This document shows, one piece after another, positions 31,246 to 40,441 of a stretch of 64,000 bases of DNA (position 1 is its first letter; the number at the start of each line of letters is the position of its first letter). The stretch is from Rhodovulum visakhapatnamense (GTDB lineage: Bacteria > Pseudomonadota > Alphaproteobacteria > Rhodobacterales > Rhodobacteraceae), in contig NZ_SOEB01000005.1 of assembly GCF_004365965.1 (NCBI RefSeq), positions 1 through 64,000 of the forward strand, given 5' to 3'. Under the pieces are notes generated by a model. The model made no database searches, was not told the origin of the DNA, and worked only from the letters and a program-made list of their open reading frames with translations. The translations under genes were made by a program, and so were the position numbers.

Positions 31246-32634
31246 TCAGACACGGAAGCGCAAGACGCTGCGCCGCCCGCCCCGAAGATATTCGACATAC
31301 CAGCTGCGCCCGCCCTCGCGCGCGGCCCGCGCCACATCCGCGGTGGTGGCGACGGGGCGGTCGTTGATCTGCAGCAGGATGTCGCCGGGCGCCAGCCCGA
31401 CGCGGCCGCCGACCGAGCCGGGATCGGTGACCAGAACGCCCGCAAGCCCCGAGGGCAGGCCGTTTTCCTGCAGCACGGCGGGATTGAGGTTCACGACCGA
31501 CAGCCCCGCCAGCACCCCTTGCCCGCGCACCGTCAGCGGGTCGCGCGGCGGCGTCTCGGGCGGGGCGATCAGATCGACGCGGGCGGTGCGGGGCCGCCCA
31601 TCGCCCTGATGCAGATAGCTGACCTCGATCTGGCGCCCCACGCCCTCGGCCGAGAGGCGGAACAGCATCTCTTGCGGGGTGTTGACCGGATCGCCGCCCA
31701 GCGTCAGCACCACATCGCCGACGCCCAGCCCTGCCGCGCGGAACGGGCTTTCGGGATGCAGCTTGCTCAGCACGACGCCGCGCGGCGTGTCCATCCCCAG
31801 CGCCTCGGCCAGGCCCGCATCGACCGGCTGGCCGGAAAGCCCCGCCCAGGGCCGCTGGAACCGGCGCGCGCCGGTCTGGGCCTGCTCGATGAAGCGCGAG
31901 ACCAGATTGGCGGGAATCGCGAAGCCGATGCCGTTCGACCCGCCCGAACGCGACAGGATCGCGGTATTGATGCCGACGAGCCGCCCGGCCATGTCGACCA
32001 GCGCGCCGCCGGAATTGCCCGGGTTGATCGCCGCGTCGGTCTGGATGAAATAGCCGCGCCCGCCGCCGATCGAGAGCCCCGAGCGGGCGAGCCCCGAGAC
32101 GATGCCCGAACTGACGGTCTGACCGATCCCGAAGGGGTTGCCGATGGCCAGCACCAGATCGCCGACCTCGATCTCGTCGGAATCGCGCAAGGGCAGCGAG
32201 GGCAGATCGCGGGCGCCAGTCAACTGAAGGACGGCCAGATCGGCCTCTTCATCGGCCAGCAGCACCTGCGCGTCGAATTCGCGGCGGTCGGCCAGAACGA
32301 CCCGGATCTGATCCGCGCGGCCCACGACATGGTAGTTCGACACGACCATCCCGTCGGGCGACACGATCACCCCCGATCCCAGCGCGTTCTCGACCCGGGG
32401 CTGGGCGCGGCCGAAATTGCGGAAGAGATCGGAAAAGAAGGGATCGGCCGCGAAGGGCGTCGGCACGTCGGCGACCGTGCGGCTGGTGAAGACGTTGACC
32501 ACCGCCGGGGCGGCCTCGCGCACCACCGGGGCAAAGCTCAATTGGATCTCGGCGCGGCTGCCGGGCGCGCGGGTCTCGGCCCACAGGGGCGCGGCGGTCA
32601 GGGCAAGACAGAGACAGGTGACAAATCGGGTCAT
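31246..32634 (-). CDS. DegP/DegQ-type periplasmic serine protease
   Basis: 462 residues. Signal peptide MTRFVTCLCLALTAAPLWA. Catalytic triad H102 (NYHVVG), D132 (EADLAV) and S208 (NPGNSGGAL), followed by two PDZ domains (about 255-345 and 370-455). Do-family protease/chaperone of the periplasm. ATG 32634 is chosen for the preceding GGAGCC and because it begins the signal peptide; the frame opens 8 codons earlier. No sigma-E-like promoter was identified. Confidence 0.9.
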   Translation of the reverse strand: MTRFVTCLCLALTAAPLWAETRAPGSRAEIQLSFAPVVREAAPAVVNVFTSRTVADVPTPFAADPFFSDLFRNFGRAQPRVENALGSGVIVSPDGMVVSNYHVVGRADQIRVVLADRREFDAQVLLADEEADLAVLQLTGARDLPSLPLRDSDEIEVGDLVLAIGNPFGIGQTVSSGIVSGLARSGLSIGGGRGYFIQTDAAINPGNSGGALVDMAGRLVGINTAILSRSGGSNGIGFAIPANLVSRFIEQAQTGARRFQRPWAGLSGQPVDAGLAEALGMDTPRGVVLSKLHPESPFRAAGLGVGDVVLTLGGDPVNTPQEMLFRLSAEGVGRQIEVSYLHQGDGRPRTARVDLIAPPETPPRDPLTVRGQGVLAGLSVVNLNPAVLQENGLPSGLAGVLVTDPGSVGGRVGLAPGDILLQINDRPVATTADVARAAREGGRSWYVEYLRGGRRSVLRFRV

Positions 32635-32725
32635 CGGACGGCTCCGGATCGGCGGCATGGCCGATCATATGCGGCCCCACGCGCATAAGTTCAACGGCCG
32701 CCGGGACCGGGACAGGACCCGGGTC

Positions 32726-32762
32726 GGGCCGGGGCGCCCCTTGCGGATGCGCGCCCCGGCCC
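32726..32762 (-). terminator. Hairpin terminator after luxI-type gene
   Basis: 12-bp GC stem GGGCCGGGGCGC/GCGCCCCGGCCC with a 13-nt loop, 20 bp past the synthase stop. There is no T-run after it. Confidence 0.5.
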
Positions 32763-32781
32763 CCTCACCGGTCCGGAGGGT

Positions 32782-33372
32782 CTAGTGAAGGTTGGCGGCG
32801 AAGTTCATCGAGATCACCTGGTTCCGGATCCCGTCGATTTCCATCACCGGCCCCATCGCGGTCATGTCGATGCCCACGCGCTTGTTCCAGAGCGGCCAGT
32901 TGGCATTCAGAAGCGCCAGGCACTGGGTCGCGCCGAGGCTTCGGGCGGCGCGGGCCAGCTCCTGCACCAGGTTGAAGTAGATCGGCCGGCGCAGATGCAG
33001 CGGCACCTTCTGGGTCACGAAGCAGCGCGAGCTTTCCCAGACGGTTTCGCCGACCGGAGCCTCGTCGTGAAGAAGATGCGACGGGATCGTGTCCAGAAGC
33101 CCCTTCTGCGCATCGCGGATCATGTAGGAATAGATCCCGCAGCGCGCCGTGGTGGGGGTCAGCCGGTTGCCGGCCAGAACCTGGCCCAGATCGTCATGCA
33201 CGACGACCCAGCGGCTGGCGGGGGTGTCGTACTGGTCGTATTCCATGCCCATGGCCTCGGGCAGGTCCCACTTGTTGCGTTCGATGAACAGATCGCGCCT
33301 TGCGCGAAGCATGTTCGCAAAAAGCTCGCCATGGTTGTGTAGATTTTCAAAGGAGAGAGTCGTGGTCTGCAT
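32782..33372 (-). CDS. LuxI-family acyl-homoserine-lactone synthase
   Basis: 196 residues. The LuxI invariants are present: the MLRARRDLFIERNKW start (Arg, Phe, Trp), EYDQYDT (two Asp), GNRLTPT (Arg), and WESSRC (Glu, Arg) where most have SRF. Makes an AHL signal from S-adenosylmethionine and acyl-ACP or acyl-CoA; chain length is not predictable here. CAGGAGG precedes the ATG. It lies 54 bp after the luxR-type gene, same strand, so the pair is probably one regulated unit. Confidence 0.88.
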   Translation of the reverse strand: MQTTTLSFENLHNHGELFANMLRARRDLFIERNKWDLPEAMGMEYDQYDTPASRWVVVHDDLGQVLAGNRLTPTTARCGIYSYMIRDAQKGLLDTIPSHLLHDEAPVGETVWESSRCFVTQKVPLHLRRPIYFNLVQELARAARSLGATQCLALLNANWPLWNKRVGIDMTAMGPVMEIDGIRNQVISMNFAANLH

Positions 33373-33426
33373 AGGTGCCTCCTGCAGGGTGGTGGTGGGT
33401 AAGAACCGTGCGGAGGGCGACTGCGT

Positions 33427-34038
33427 TCAAAGCAGTCTGTAGTCTTTTGCGCGCTGAATCGCTTCGGCCGTCGTGCGTGCCATCAGCCTCTGTCGCGCAG
33501 AGGACAGTCTGGCCTTGAGTGCACTTTCGGAGATTCCCAGCTTGCAGGCCGCAGCTGCATGGCGATCGCCATCCGCAATGCATTTCAGCGCATCGATCTG
33601 AGCCTTGGTAAGCTCTTGCGGTGGCTCGGTCATGTCGTGGAGACGACGCACGAGGGCTTCGATCTGGGCGATCTCGCTATCCTCGAATTCCCGATCTGCT
33701 CTTGCCACACTCGCAATGGTTCTGGAGGTTATCGGCCCCCAGGAGATCGTAACGCCGTACTTGAGACCGAACCGCGCGGCATCGACGAAAATGCCGAACG
33801 GGTCGGGAATGTTGTCATTGCTCCACCGTGTCGCGCCGGTGGTTGAGAAGCCCCAGGCGACCGACGGGTCGCGCAGGAGGTAGCCATGTTCGGTATAACG
33901 CGCCAGCCACTCTGGCGCATACGTCTGGAATGCGAGCAACGGGGATGTAAAGCGGATATGCAAGCCGATATTGTATCCCTGAGGCGCAAGCGCATCGAGG
34001 GTCCGCAGTTCCCGATCGAACACCGACTTTTCGAACAT
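33427..34038 (-). CDS. LuxR-family quorum-sensing regulator
   Basis: 203 residues. The autoinducer-binding domain shows WLARY, YLLRDPSV, TRW and KYGVTISWG, matching the conserved Trp, Tyr, Asp-Pro, Trp and Gly positions of TraR/LuxR. The C-terminal HTH (LTKAQIDALKCIADGD, then KLGISESALKARLSSARQRL) is divergent: the usual TVxxHL recognition helix reads ALKARL. GC content is lower than in flanking genes, which suggests transfer. The ATG has only a weak ribosome site. It presumably senses the product of the adjacent synthase. Confidence 0.85.
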   Translation of the reverse strand: MFEKSVFDRELRTLDALAPQGYNIGLHIRFTSPLLAFQTYAPEWLARYTEHGYLLRDPSVAWGFSTTGATRWSNDNIPDPFGIFVDAARFGLKYGVTISWGPITSRTIASVARADREFEDSEIAQIEALVRRLHDMTEPPQELTKAQIDALKCIADGDRHAAAACKLGISESALKARLSSARQRLMARTTAEAIQRAKDYRLL

Positions 34039-34073
34039 GGCTTTTTAGACAAGTTGCCTCGATGCCAGTCAAC

Positions 34074-34094
34074 CGTAAATTGGCGTCGGTTACG
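34074..34094. promoter_or_regulatory. Possible regulator site between luxR and the divergent small gene
   Basis: CGTAA and TTACG form an inverted repeat with an 11-bp gap in the AT-rich divergent intergenic region, next to TATAGT (34095-34100). It could be a lux-box-like site or part of a promoter. The match to known lux boxes is poor. Confidence 0.25.
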
Positions 34095-34125
34095 TATAGT
34101 TTTTTTGAGTCTGTCGGAGCAATCA

Positions 34126-34335
34126 GTGCGGGCAATGCATCCTGGTTTGTTCAATCGTGTCATGCGCTTGCCGACACCCGTTCGGACCGAGATCCTGGAA
34201 TATGCGGGCTCGGCACAGGTGGAGGATGCCCAGCTTCGATCCCTGCTCGATGACGCGGTTGCGCGCATCGAGAATGCTGGCCCGACGGCGCAAGAGCGCT
34301 CGGGCGAACCCAAGGGCCGCCGTAACGCGGCCTGA
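34126..34335 (+). CDS. Small hypothetical protein divergent from luxR
   Basis: 69 residues from GTG 34126, which is preceded by CGGAG at 6-nt spacing; ATG 34135 is the alternative. Contains LFNRVMRLPTPVRTEILEYA and LRSLLDDAVARIENAG, two amphipathic helices, then a charged tail. Codon third positions become GC-rich along the gene, as in real coding DNA here. A strong terminator follows at 34382. Possible quorum-sensing target or modulator, judged only from position. Confidence 0.5.
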   Translation: MRAMHPGLFNRVMRLPTPVRTEILEYAGSAQVEDAQLRSLLDDAVARIENAGPTAQERSGEPKGRRNAA

Positions 34336-34381
34336 GATCATGGCGCCTGGGGGGGCGTGGGTCCAAGGGAACGAAAACGAA

Positions 34382-34415
34382 GGGGCCCTGCCGAAAGGCT
34401 GGGCCCCGTGTTTTT
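34382..34415. terminator. Strong bidirectional intrinsic terminator
   Basis: Stem GGGGCCC.GCC / GGC.GGGCCCC with a GAAA tetraloop (34382-34407). It is followed by GTGTTTTT on the + strand and by TTCGTTTTCGTT on the - strand. It ends both the small + strand gene and the rplQ transcript. Confidence 0.85.
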
Positions 34416-34501
34416 CCAGGGTTTTCCGGCTTTCCCGAAGAAGTCCCGGTCGCTTTTCCGATGCTTCACTTCCGGTGCGTCGTTTCCGATGCGCCGGTGT
34501 C

Positions 34502-34530
34502 GGCCCGCCTGGGCCCGCGCGAGGCGGGCC
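34502..34530 (-). terminator. Second hairpin after rplQ
   Basis: 9-bp stem GGCCCGCCT/AGGCGGGCC (34502-34510, 34522-34530) 22 bp past the rplQ stop. No T-run; probably backs up the terminator at 34382. Confidence 0.4.
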
Positions 34531-34552
34531 GGCCCGGCGGGCCGGGAAGAGC

Positions 34553-34972
34553 TCAGTCTTCGGCTGTCTCTTCGGCTTCCAGCCGGGCGCGGTCCGCAAG
34601 GCCCTTGGCGTCGAGATCGCGGTCCACGAATTCGACGATGGCCATCGGGGCCATGTCGCCATAGCGGAAACCGGCTTTCAGCACGCGGACATAGCCGCCA
34701 TTGCGTTCGGCATAGCGCGGGCCGAGCACCTCGAAGAGTTTCGCCACATGGGCGTCCTGCTTGAGACGGGCCGCGGCCTGACGGCGGGCATGCAGGTCGC
34801 CGCGCTTGCCAAGCGTGATCAGCTTGTCGGCAATCCGCTTGAGTTCCTTGGCCTTGGGCAGCGTCGTCTTGATCTGCTCGTGCTCGATCAGCGAGCCGGC
34901 CATGTTGGCGAACAGCGCCTTGCGGTGTTCGTGGGTCCGGTTGAGGCGGCGATAGCCGCGGGCGTGACGCAT
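34553..34972 (-). CDS. rplQ: Ribosomal protein L17
   Basis: 139 residues. [40 protein letters not shown] and the late [17 protein letters not shown] are typical; an acidic tail of about 20 residues ends it. 50S subunit protein near the exit tunnel. Last gene of the alpha operon, 120 bp after rpoA. Confidence 0.97.
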   Translation of the reverse strand: MRHARGYRRLNRTHEHRKALFANMAGSLIEHEQIKTTLPKAKELKRIADKLITLGKRGDLHARRQAAARLKQDAHVAKLFEVLGPRYAERNGGYVRVLKAGFRYGDMAPMAIVEFVDRDLDAKGLADRARLEAEETAED

Positions 34973-35092
34973 TTCAAACTCCTATGTTTTGCTTTGTCTG
35001 GCGGTCCTGCGTTTGGGGCCGCTCTCCTTGGGGCGGAATTGCCCGGGTCTTGCACGCCGGGCGAACCTGCCGCCCGGCGCGAACGAGGCGCC

Positions 35093-36109
35093 TCAGAACT
35101 GGTCCTCGAATTTCTTCGCCAGTTCCTCGATGTTTTCCGGCGGCCATTCCTCGACATCCATGCCAAGGTGCAGGCCCATGCCGGACAGCACTTCCTTGAT
35201 CTCGTTCAGCGACTTGCGGCCGAAGTTCGGGGTCCGCAGCATCTCGGCCTCGGTCTTCTGAATGAGGTCGCCGATATAGACGATATTGTCGTTCTTCAGA
35301 CAGTTCGCCGAGCGGACCGACAGTTCCAGTTCATCCACCTTCTTCAGCAGAAGCGGGTTGAACTCGAGCCCGTCATCGTCCGACTCGCGGCTGGCCGATT
35401 CCGGCTCGTCGAAGTTGACGAAGATCGACAGCTGGTCCTGCAGGATGCGCGCGGCGAAAGCCACGGCGTCGTCCGGCGTGACCGACCCGTCGGTCTCGAT
35501 CTTCAGGGTCAGCTTGTCATAGTCCAGCACCTGGCCCTCGCGGGTTGGCTGGACGTCGTAGGCGACCTTCTTGACCGGCGAATAGATCGCATCGATCGGG
35601 ATCAGACCGATCGGCGCGTCTTCGGGCCGGTTCTTGTCGGCAGCGACATAGCCCTTGCCGGTGTTCACGGTCAGTTCCATGAACAGGTCGGCCCCGTCAT
35701 CGAGGTGGCAGACCACGTGGTCGCGGTTCAGGACCTCGATCCCGGCGCTTTCCGAGATATCGCCGGCGGTGACGACGCCCGGCCCCTTGGCCGAGATCGA
35801 CAGCCGTTTCGGCCCCTCGACATCCATCCGCAGAGCGACGCCCTTGAGGTTCAGCACGATGTCGGTGACATCCTCGCGGACCCCGGCCACCGACGAGAAC
35901 TCATGCAGCACGTTGTCAATCTGGACGGAGGTGATGGCCGCCCCCTGCAGCGAGCTCATCAGCACCCGCCGCAGCGCGTTGCCAAGCGTCAGCCCGAAGC
36001 CGCGTTCCAGCGGCTCGGCCACGACCGTCGCCTGACGCGCCGGATCGTTACCCGGCTTGATCTCGAGCTGGGTCGGCTTGATGAGTTCCTGCCAGTTCTT
36101 GTGGATCAT
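35093..36109 (-). CDS. rpoA: RNA polymerase subunit alpha
   Basis: 338 residues. N-terminal dimerisation domain with [19 protein letters not shown] and [16 protein letters not shown]; flexible linker near 235-250; C-terminal domain with [20 protein letters not shown] and LGRKSL-like [19 protein letters not shown], which contacts UP elements and activators. Standard length for alphaproteobacteria. Confidence 0.98.
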   Translation of the reverse strand: MIHKNWQELIKPTQLEIKPGNDPARQATVVAEPLERGFGLTLGNALRRVLMSSLQGAAITSVQIDNVLHEFSSVAGVREDVTDIVLNLKGVALRMDVEGPKRLSISAKGPGVVTAGDISESAGIEVLNRDHVVCHLDDGADLFMELTVNTGKGYVAADKNRPEDAPIGLIPIDAIYSPVKKVAYDVQPTREGQVLDYDKLTLKIETDGSVTPDDAVAFAARILQDQLSIFVNFDEPESASRESDDDGLEFNPLLLKKVDELELSVRSANCLKNDNIVYIGDLIQKTEAEMLRTPNFGRKSLNEIKEVLSGMGLHLGMDVEEWPPENIEELAKKFEDQF

Positions 36110-36225
36110 GCGTGTCTCCTCAATTCCTGCCCGCAGCCCATGTCCAGAAGCAGCAGACGCCCGAGGTCAATTAAGACAGGCGCGGGCCACGCGGAAGCCG
36201 CGCAGCCCGAGCGAAAGGTACGAAA

Positions 36226-36615
36226 TCAGACCCGGCGGCGTTTCGGCGGACGGCAGCCGTTATGCGCGATCGGGGTCACGTCGCGAATCGACGTGATGTT
36301 GAAGCCGATGGCAGCCAGCGCGCGCAGCGCGCTTTCACGGCCCGAACCGGGGCCCTGCACTTCGACTTCGAGCGTCTTGACGCCATGTTCCTGAGCCTTG
36401 CGGCCGGCATCCTCGGCAGCCATCTGGGCAGCATAGGGGGTCGACTTGCGCGAGCCCTTGAAGCCCATGGTCCCGGCCGACGACCAGGCGATGGCGTTGC
36501 CCTGAACGTCCGAGATCAGGATCTTGGTGTTGTTGAAGGACGAATTCACATGCGCCACACCGGCGGCGATGTTCTTGCGTTCCTTGCGGCGGACCCGGGT
36601 TTTATCGCGTGCCAT
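36226..36615 (-). CDS. rpsK: Ribosomal protein S11
   Basis: 129 residues. [34 protein letters not shown] and the C-terminal [18 protein letters not shown] are diagnostic. Platform protein of the 30S subunit, binds 16S rRNA near the mRNA exit. In the rpsM-rpsK-rpoA-rplQ unit; the 110-bp gap to rpoA holds no gene. Confidence 0.98.
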   Translation of the reverse strand: MARDKTRVRRKERKNIAAGVAHVNSSFNNTKILISDVQGNAIAWSSAGTMGFKGSRKSTPYAAQMAAEDAGRKAQEHGVKTLEVEVQGPGSGRESALRALAAIGFNITSIRDVTPIAHNGCRPPKRRRV

Positions 36616-36630
36616 ATCTCGAGCCCTCCC

Positions 36631-36999
36631 TTATTTCTTCTTGCCGGCGATGGGTTTCGCCGGCCCCTTGCGGGTACGGGCGTTGGTATGCGTCCGCTGA
36701 CCGCGAACCGGCAGGTTGCGGCGGTGACGCAGGCCGCGATAGCAGCCGAGGTCCATCAGGCGCTTGATGTTCATCTGGACTTCGCGGCGCAGGTCGCCCT
36801 CGACGGTCAGGTTGGCGTCGATATGTTCGCGGATCGACAGCACCTCGGCGTCCGACAGCTCGTTGACCCGGCGGGTCTTGTCGATGCCGACGGCCTCGCA
36901 GATCGCGTCGGCCGTGGTCGGACCGATGCCATGGATGTAGGTCAGGGCGATCGGCACCCGTTTCCCGGTGGGGATGTTGACGCCAGCAATACGTGCCAC
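36631..36999 (-). CDS. rpsM: Ribosomal protein S13
   Basis: 122 residues from GTG 36999 ([14 protein letters not shown]), preceded by AAGGAA at 8-nt spacing. Automatic calls may start two codons earlier at TTG 37005, which lacks family support. [20 protein letters not shown] and [14 protein letters not shown] are typical. Contacts the P-site tRNA in the 30S head. First gene of the alpha operon. Confidence 0.97.
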   Translation of the reverse strand: MARIAGVNIPTGKRVPIALTYIHGIGPTTADAICEAVGIDKTRRVNELSDAEVLSIREHIDANLTVEGDLRREVQMNIKRLMDLGCYRGLRHRRNLPVRGQRTHTNARTRKGPAKPIAGKKK

Positions 37000-37362
37000 G
37001 CGCAATATTCCTTTCGTTGCGGTTCCGTCGCTCCAGAACCTTTTTTCACAACTATGGCCCGAAAGCCTGTCGCCTCCGGGCCGCCTTGATCGGACCGCCG
37101 CTCCGGGTCAGCTTCACCCGCCTGCGGCAATTGGTCGATTCTCTATCGAGACGCCGTGCGTAGGGCGATTCTGCGGACCCGTCAAGGGCATTCATAAGCT
37201 GTCAAGATCCATTTCGCGGATTTGCCGCCCATTCGCCGCATCGCGCCCCGGCCACCATCGCGATGGACCGACGGCCGCCGCAGCGCTATCCTTTCGGTTG
37301 TATCCCTCGCCCGCGGGCCGCGGCAGCAGCGTTCGCATGTCCTGCCAGAAAGGAGGATCCGC
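37000..37362. other. Intergenic region between rpsM and the inverted gene
   Basis: About 360 bp without a supported gene. It contains the alpha-operon promoter (37156-37184), an extra TTGACA on the - strand (37199-37204), and the ribosome site of the + strand gene. No promoter was recognised for that + strand gene. Sequence near 37205-37360 is GC-rich and featureless. Confidence 0.6.
37156..37184 (-). promoter_or_regulatory. Promoter of the rpsM-rpsK-rpoA-rplQ operon
   Basis: On the - strand TTGACG (37179-37184), a 17-bp spacer and TACGCA (37156-37161), giving a leader of about 150 nt before rpsM. Needed because the upstream adk gene is cut off by an oppositely oriented gene. Confidence 0.6.
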
Positions 37363-38289
37363 GTGAAGTCTTCTGACACACGGTCCCGTCCGCGCGTGCC
37401 CGCCAGGACCGCCGCCACCGCACCGCGCCACGCCCCCTCGCCCGTGTCGGCGACCGCCCCGCTCGACACCCTCAGGGGCCTTGCCGAGACCAGCGCCCCT
37501 GTCCAGCGGTTGCGCGCCCTCGGCCCGGCCCTGCAGCGCGAGGTCGACACCTCGTCGAGCCCCTTCCTGCCCACCTACGGCCCGAACGAGACGCCGGCCT
37601 GGAAGAAGGAAACCGGCATCCCGAAATGGGCGCTGGACGAGCTTGGCGGCAACGAGGAGGTGACGCTGATCTGCAGCCTGAAGGACGGCATCATCGGCAG
37701 TGTCTATTTCCCCGAGGGCGGGCGCATCCGGACGACCCATGGCAGCGGACCGGAAAAGGAGCAGACCCCCGAGCGGGTGACACAGCAGTTCAACATGGAC
37801 ATGAGCAAGGCCCGCAAGATCTTCAAGGACGGCTCGCCCAAGCTCCTGGCCAGTCTTTACGACAAAACCGACGCGACCAAGACCGAGGAAGAGCGCAAGA
37901 AGGAGGCCGCCAAGGCCTGGGACCGCGCCTTCAAGAGCTGGCTGTCGAACCAGCTGGTCAAGACCCCCAAGGAAAAGCTGCCCGACTGGATCGAGCCCGT
38001 CACCGGCCCCGACAGCGCCTTCGACCCCACGACCGGGGCACCGCCCAAGGACAGGAAGCTGTTCGAGGTGTTCACCACGCTCGAAGGCGTCGTCACCGGC
38101 TGGCACCCGTCGCGCGGGCTGGCCGCCAAGTTCCAGACCAGCAAGAAGGTGGTGAACGTGCTCAACGCCGCCATCGAGCAGATCAAGGGCATCAAGGATC
38201 CGGGCGAACGGAACAAGGCGTTCTATGCCTACATCAAGCCCCGCATCCCCGAATTCGCCGCCCAGATCAGAAAGCCCGATCAGGTGTGA
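37363..38289 (+). CDS. Unknown 308-residue protein inserted against the ribosomal operon; possible contractile-injection-system cargo
   Basis: Start GTG 37363 follows AGGAGG at good spacing. Residues 1-32 are a basic, disordered Arg/Pro/Ala stretch. Residues 37-58 hold LRGLAETSAPVQRLRALGP, resembling the repeated N-terminal motif of proteins associated with extracellular contractile injection systems (recollection, not a search). The rest (60-308) is a single alpha/beta domain: WKKETGIPKWALDELGG, LICSLKDGIIGSVYFPEGG, a Lys/Glu helix at 168-200, and TTLEGVVTGWHPSRGLAAKF. No signal peptide, membrane segment or catalytic motif was recognised. It lies opposite to all surrounding genes, between adk and rpsM, where nothing is normally found, so a later insertion is likely. 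Confidence 0.7.
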   Translation: MKSSDTRSRPRVPARTAATAPRHAPSPVSATAPLDTLRGLAETSAPVQRLRALGPALQREVDTSSSPFLPTYGPNETPAWKKETGIPKWALDELGGNEEVTLICSLKDGIIGSVYFPEGGRIRTTHGSGPEKEQTPERVTQQFNMDMSKARKIFKDGSPKLLASLYDKTDATKTEEERKKEAAKAWDRAFKSWLSNQLVKTPKEKLPDWIEPVTGPDSAFDPTTGAPPKDRKLFEVFTTLEGVVTGWHPSRGLAAKFQTSKKVVNVLNAAIEQIKGIKDPGERNKAFYAYIKPRIPEFAAQIRKPDQV

Positions 38290-38319
38290 CGGCCCGCCGC
38301 CATGCCGGGGCGGACCGTC
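38288..38319. terminator. Bidirectional terminator between the inverted gene and adk
   Basis: GACGG.CCGCC paired with GGCGG.CCGTC, starting on the stop codon of the + strand gene and ending 5 bp before the adk stop. No T-run; it separates convergent transcripts. Confidence 0.5.
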
Positions 38320-38323
38320 CGGA

Positions 38324-38968
38324 TCAGGCGTCCAGAATGGCCTTGATCGCGCCCGAGACCTCGTCGATCTCCGCCAGGCCGTCGACCCCGGTCAGGTCGC
38401 CCTTGGCATAGTAATAGCCGATCAGCGGCGAGGTCTTCTTGTAGTATTCCATCAGCCGCTGCCGCAGGCTGGTCTCGTTGTCGTCGGCCCGGCGCTTGAA
38501 TTCGGTGCCGCCGCATTTGGTGCATTTGCCGTCGGCCGGGATCGGCCTGGTCAGGTCGTTGTAGACCTCGCCGCAGCTGCCGCAGGTCGACCGCGCGGTG
38601 ATCCGGGCGACGAGCGCCTCGTCATCGACGCGCATCTCGATCACCGCATCGAGCTTTTGCCCCATCCGGTCCAGCAGCGCGCCAAGCGCATCGGCCTGGG
38701 CCAGCGTCCGCGGAAAGCCGTCGAAGATGAACCCGCCCCCGGCGCCCGACTCGAGCTTTTCGGCGATCAGGCCGATCACGATCTCGTCGGTCACCAGTTC
38801 GCCGCGGTCCATGACCTCGGCCACCTTCCGTCCCATCTCGGTGCCCGAGCTGCGCGCCTCGCGCAGCATGTCACCGGTGGAAAGCTGGGTCATGCCCCGT
38901 TCCTCCACGAGCCGGCGGGCTTGCGTACCCTTACCGGCTCCGGGGGGGCCCAGTAGGATGATGTTCAT
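38324..38968 (-). CDS. adk: Adenylate kinase
   Basis: 214 residues. P-loop GPPGAGKGT at 7-15, LSTGDMLR, and [11 protein letters not shown]. The LID domain carries C129, C132, C149 and C152, a structural zinc site found in many but not all bacterial enzymes (E. coli lacks it). Interconverts AMP, ADP and ATP. ATG 38968 overlaps the secY stop by 4 bp. In the conserved rplO-secY-adk order. Confidence 0.97.
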   Translation of the reverse strand: MNIILLGPPGAGKGTQARRLVEERGMTQLSTGDMLREARSSGTEMGRKVAEVMDRGELVTDEIVIGLIAEKLESGAGGGFIFDGFPRTLAQADALGALLDRMGQKLDAVIEMRVDDEALVARITARSTCGSCGEVYNDLTRPIPADGKCTKCGGTEFKRRADDNETSLRQRLMEYYKKTSPLIGYYYAKGDLTGVDGLAEIDEVSGAIKAILDA

Positions 38969-40323
38969 CTGCGAGCTGTCCCTTTTCTTGCGCCTTTGCG
39001 CTTGCGCCTGAGTTGCGATTTCTCGATCAGCCCCTCGTACTGATGCGCCAGCAGGTGGGACTGGATCTGTTGGATCGTGTCCATCGTCACCGAGACCACG
39101 ATCAGGACGGACGTACCGCCGAAGTAGAACGGAATGGCCAGCTGCGAGCGCAGGATCTCGGGCAGGAGGCACACGAGCGCCAGATAGGCCGAGCCCAGCA
39201 CCAGAACCCGGGTCACGACATAGTCCAGATAGTCCTGGGTTCGCTTGCCGGGCCGAATGCCGGGGATGAAGCCGTTCTGGTTCTTGAGGTTGTCGGCCAC
39301 GTCCTCGGTCTTGAAGGCCACGTTGAACGTGTAGAAGTAGGTGAAGAACACGATCATGGCCGAGAAGAACAGCAGGTACAGCGGCTGACCGGGCCCGAAA
39401 TAGGCCAGGATCACCGACATCACCGGACCGGTCTGGGCGCCCGAGAAGGTCGAGATGGTCGTGGGCAACAGCAGCAGCGACGAGGCGAAGATCGCCGGGA
39501 TGACGCCCGCCGGGTTGACCTTGACCGGCAGGTGGCTCGACCCGCCGTCATACATCTTCATGCCGACCTGACGGCGCGGATACTGGATATGGATCTTGCG
39601 CAGCGCGCGTTCCATGAAGACCACGAAGGCGATCACCAGGACGACCATCACCAGAACGCCGATGATCACGCCCGGATGGATCGCGCCGGACCGCCCCTGG
39701 CTGAGGAACTGCGCCAGCGCCGCCGGAGCCTGGGCGATGATGCCGACGAAGATGATCAGCGAGATGCCATTGCCGACGCCCCGCGCGGTGATCTGTTCGC
39801 CCAGCCACATCAGGAACATGGTGCCGCCGACGATGGTGATGACCGTCGAGGCCCGGAAGAACCAGCCCGGATCGGTCGCCAGATTGCCCGCCTCGAGGCT
39901 GACCGCCAGACCGTAGGCCTGGAAGGCCGCCAGCAACACCGTGCCGTAGCGGGTATACTGGTTGATCTTCTTGCGGCCCTGTTCGCCCTCTTTCTTGAGC
40001 GCCTCGAGCTGCGGGACCATCGCCGCCAGAAGCTGGACGATGATCGAGGCCGAGATATACGGCATGATCCCCAGAGCGAAGATCCCCATCCGTCCCAGCG
40101 CGCCGCCGGTGAACATCGACAGGATGCCGCCGAGCCCGGTCGAGGCGCGCTCCATGAAGTCGCGAAGCGCCGCCCCGTCGATGCCGGGAACGGGGATGTA
40201 GGTGCCAAGCCGGTAGACGATCAGAAGCCCCAGGGTGAACAGGATCCTCTGGCGAAGCTCGGTGGCCTTGCCGAAGGCCCCCCAGCTCATGTTCGCCGCC
40301 ATTTGCTCTGCTGCTGATGCCAT
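38965..40323 (-). CDS. secY: Protein translocase subunit SecY
   Basis: 452 residues, ten helices. [20 protein letters not shown] (first helix region), [20 protein letters not shown] (plug side), and the cytoplasmic loops with [19 protein letters not shown] are typical. Channel of the SecYEG general secretion system in the inner membrane. Adk is translationally coupled downstream. Confidence 0.98.
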   Translation of the reverse strand: MASAAEQMAANMSWGAFGKATELRQRILFTLGLLIVYRLGTYIPVPGIDGAALRDFMERASTGLGGILSMFTGGALGRMGIFALGIMPYISASIIVQLLAAMVPQLEALKKEGEQGRKKINQYTRYGTVLLAAFQAYGLAVSLEAGNLATDPGWFFRASTVITIVGGTMFLMWLGEQITARGVGNGISLIIFVGIIAQAPAALAQFLSQGRSGAIHPGVIIGVLVMVVLVIAFVVFMERALRKIHIQYPRRQVGMKMYDGGSSHLPVKVNPAGVIPAIFASSLLLLPTTISTFSGAQTGPVMSVILAYFGPGQPLYLLFFSAMIVFFTYFYTFNVAFKTEDVADNLKNQNGFIPGIRPGKRTQDYLDYVVTRVLVLGSAYLALVCLLPEILRSQLAIPFYFGGTSVLIVVSVTMDTIQQIQSHLLAHQYEGLIEKSQLRRKRKGARKGTARR

Positions 40324-40344
40324 GCTGAGCCTCTTTCAAGGACA

Positions 40345-40378
40345 GCGCCGCCGGACCGTCTTCCGGCTCCGGCGGCGC
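40345..40378 (-). promoter_or_regulatory. Hairpin in the rplO-secY spacer
   Basis: Perfect 11-bp stem GCGCCGCCGGA/TCCGGCGGCGC with a 12-nt loop, 20 bp before the secY start on the - strand. No T-run, so it is probably an RNA-processing or attenuation structure rather than a terminator. Confidence 0.45.
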
Positions 40379-40441
40379 ATTGGAAAACTAGGGCAGATTT
40401 AAGCGGCGAGGACGCCGCCCACAATCCCTTAATTCGAAGCC

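Noticed and set aside
34157-36394. 745-codon open frame on the + strand
   Set aside because: Antisense shadow of rplQ and rpoA; composition is that of reversed coding DNA. Only the small gene at 34126-34335, in another frame, is supported.
36999-37005. TTG start two codons upstream for rpsM
   Set aside because: S13 proteins begin MARIAGVN; the GTG at 36999 gives this and has the ribosome site.
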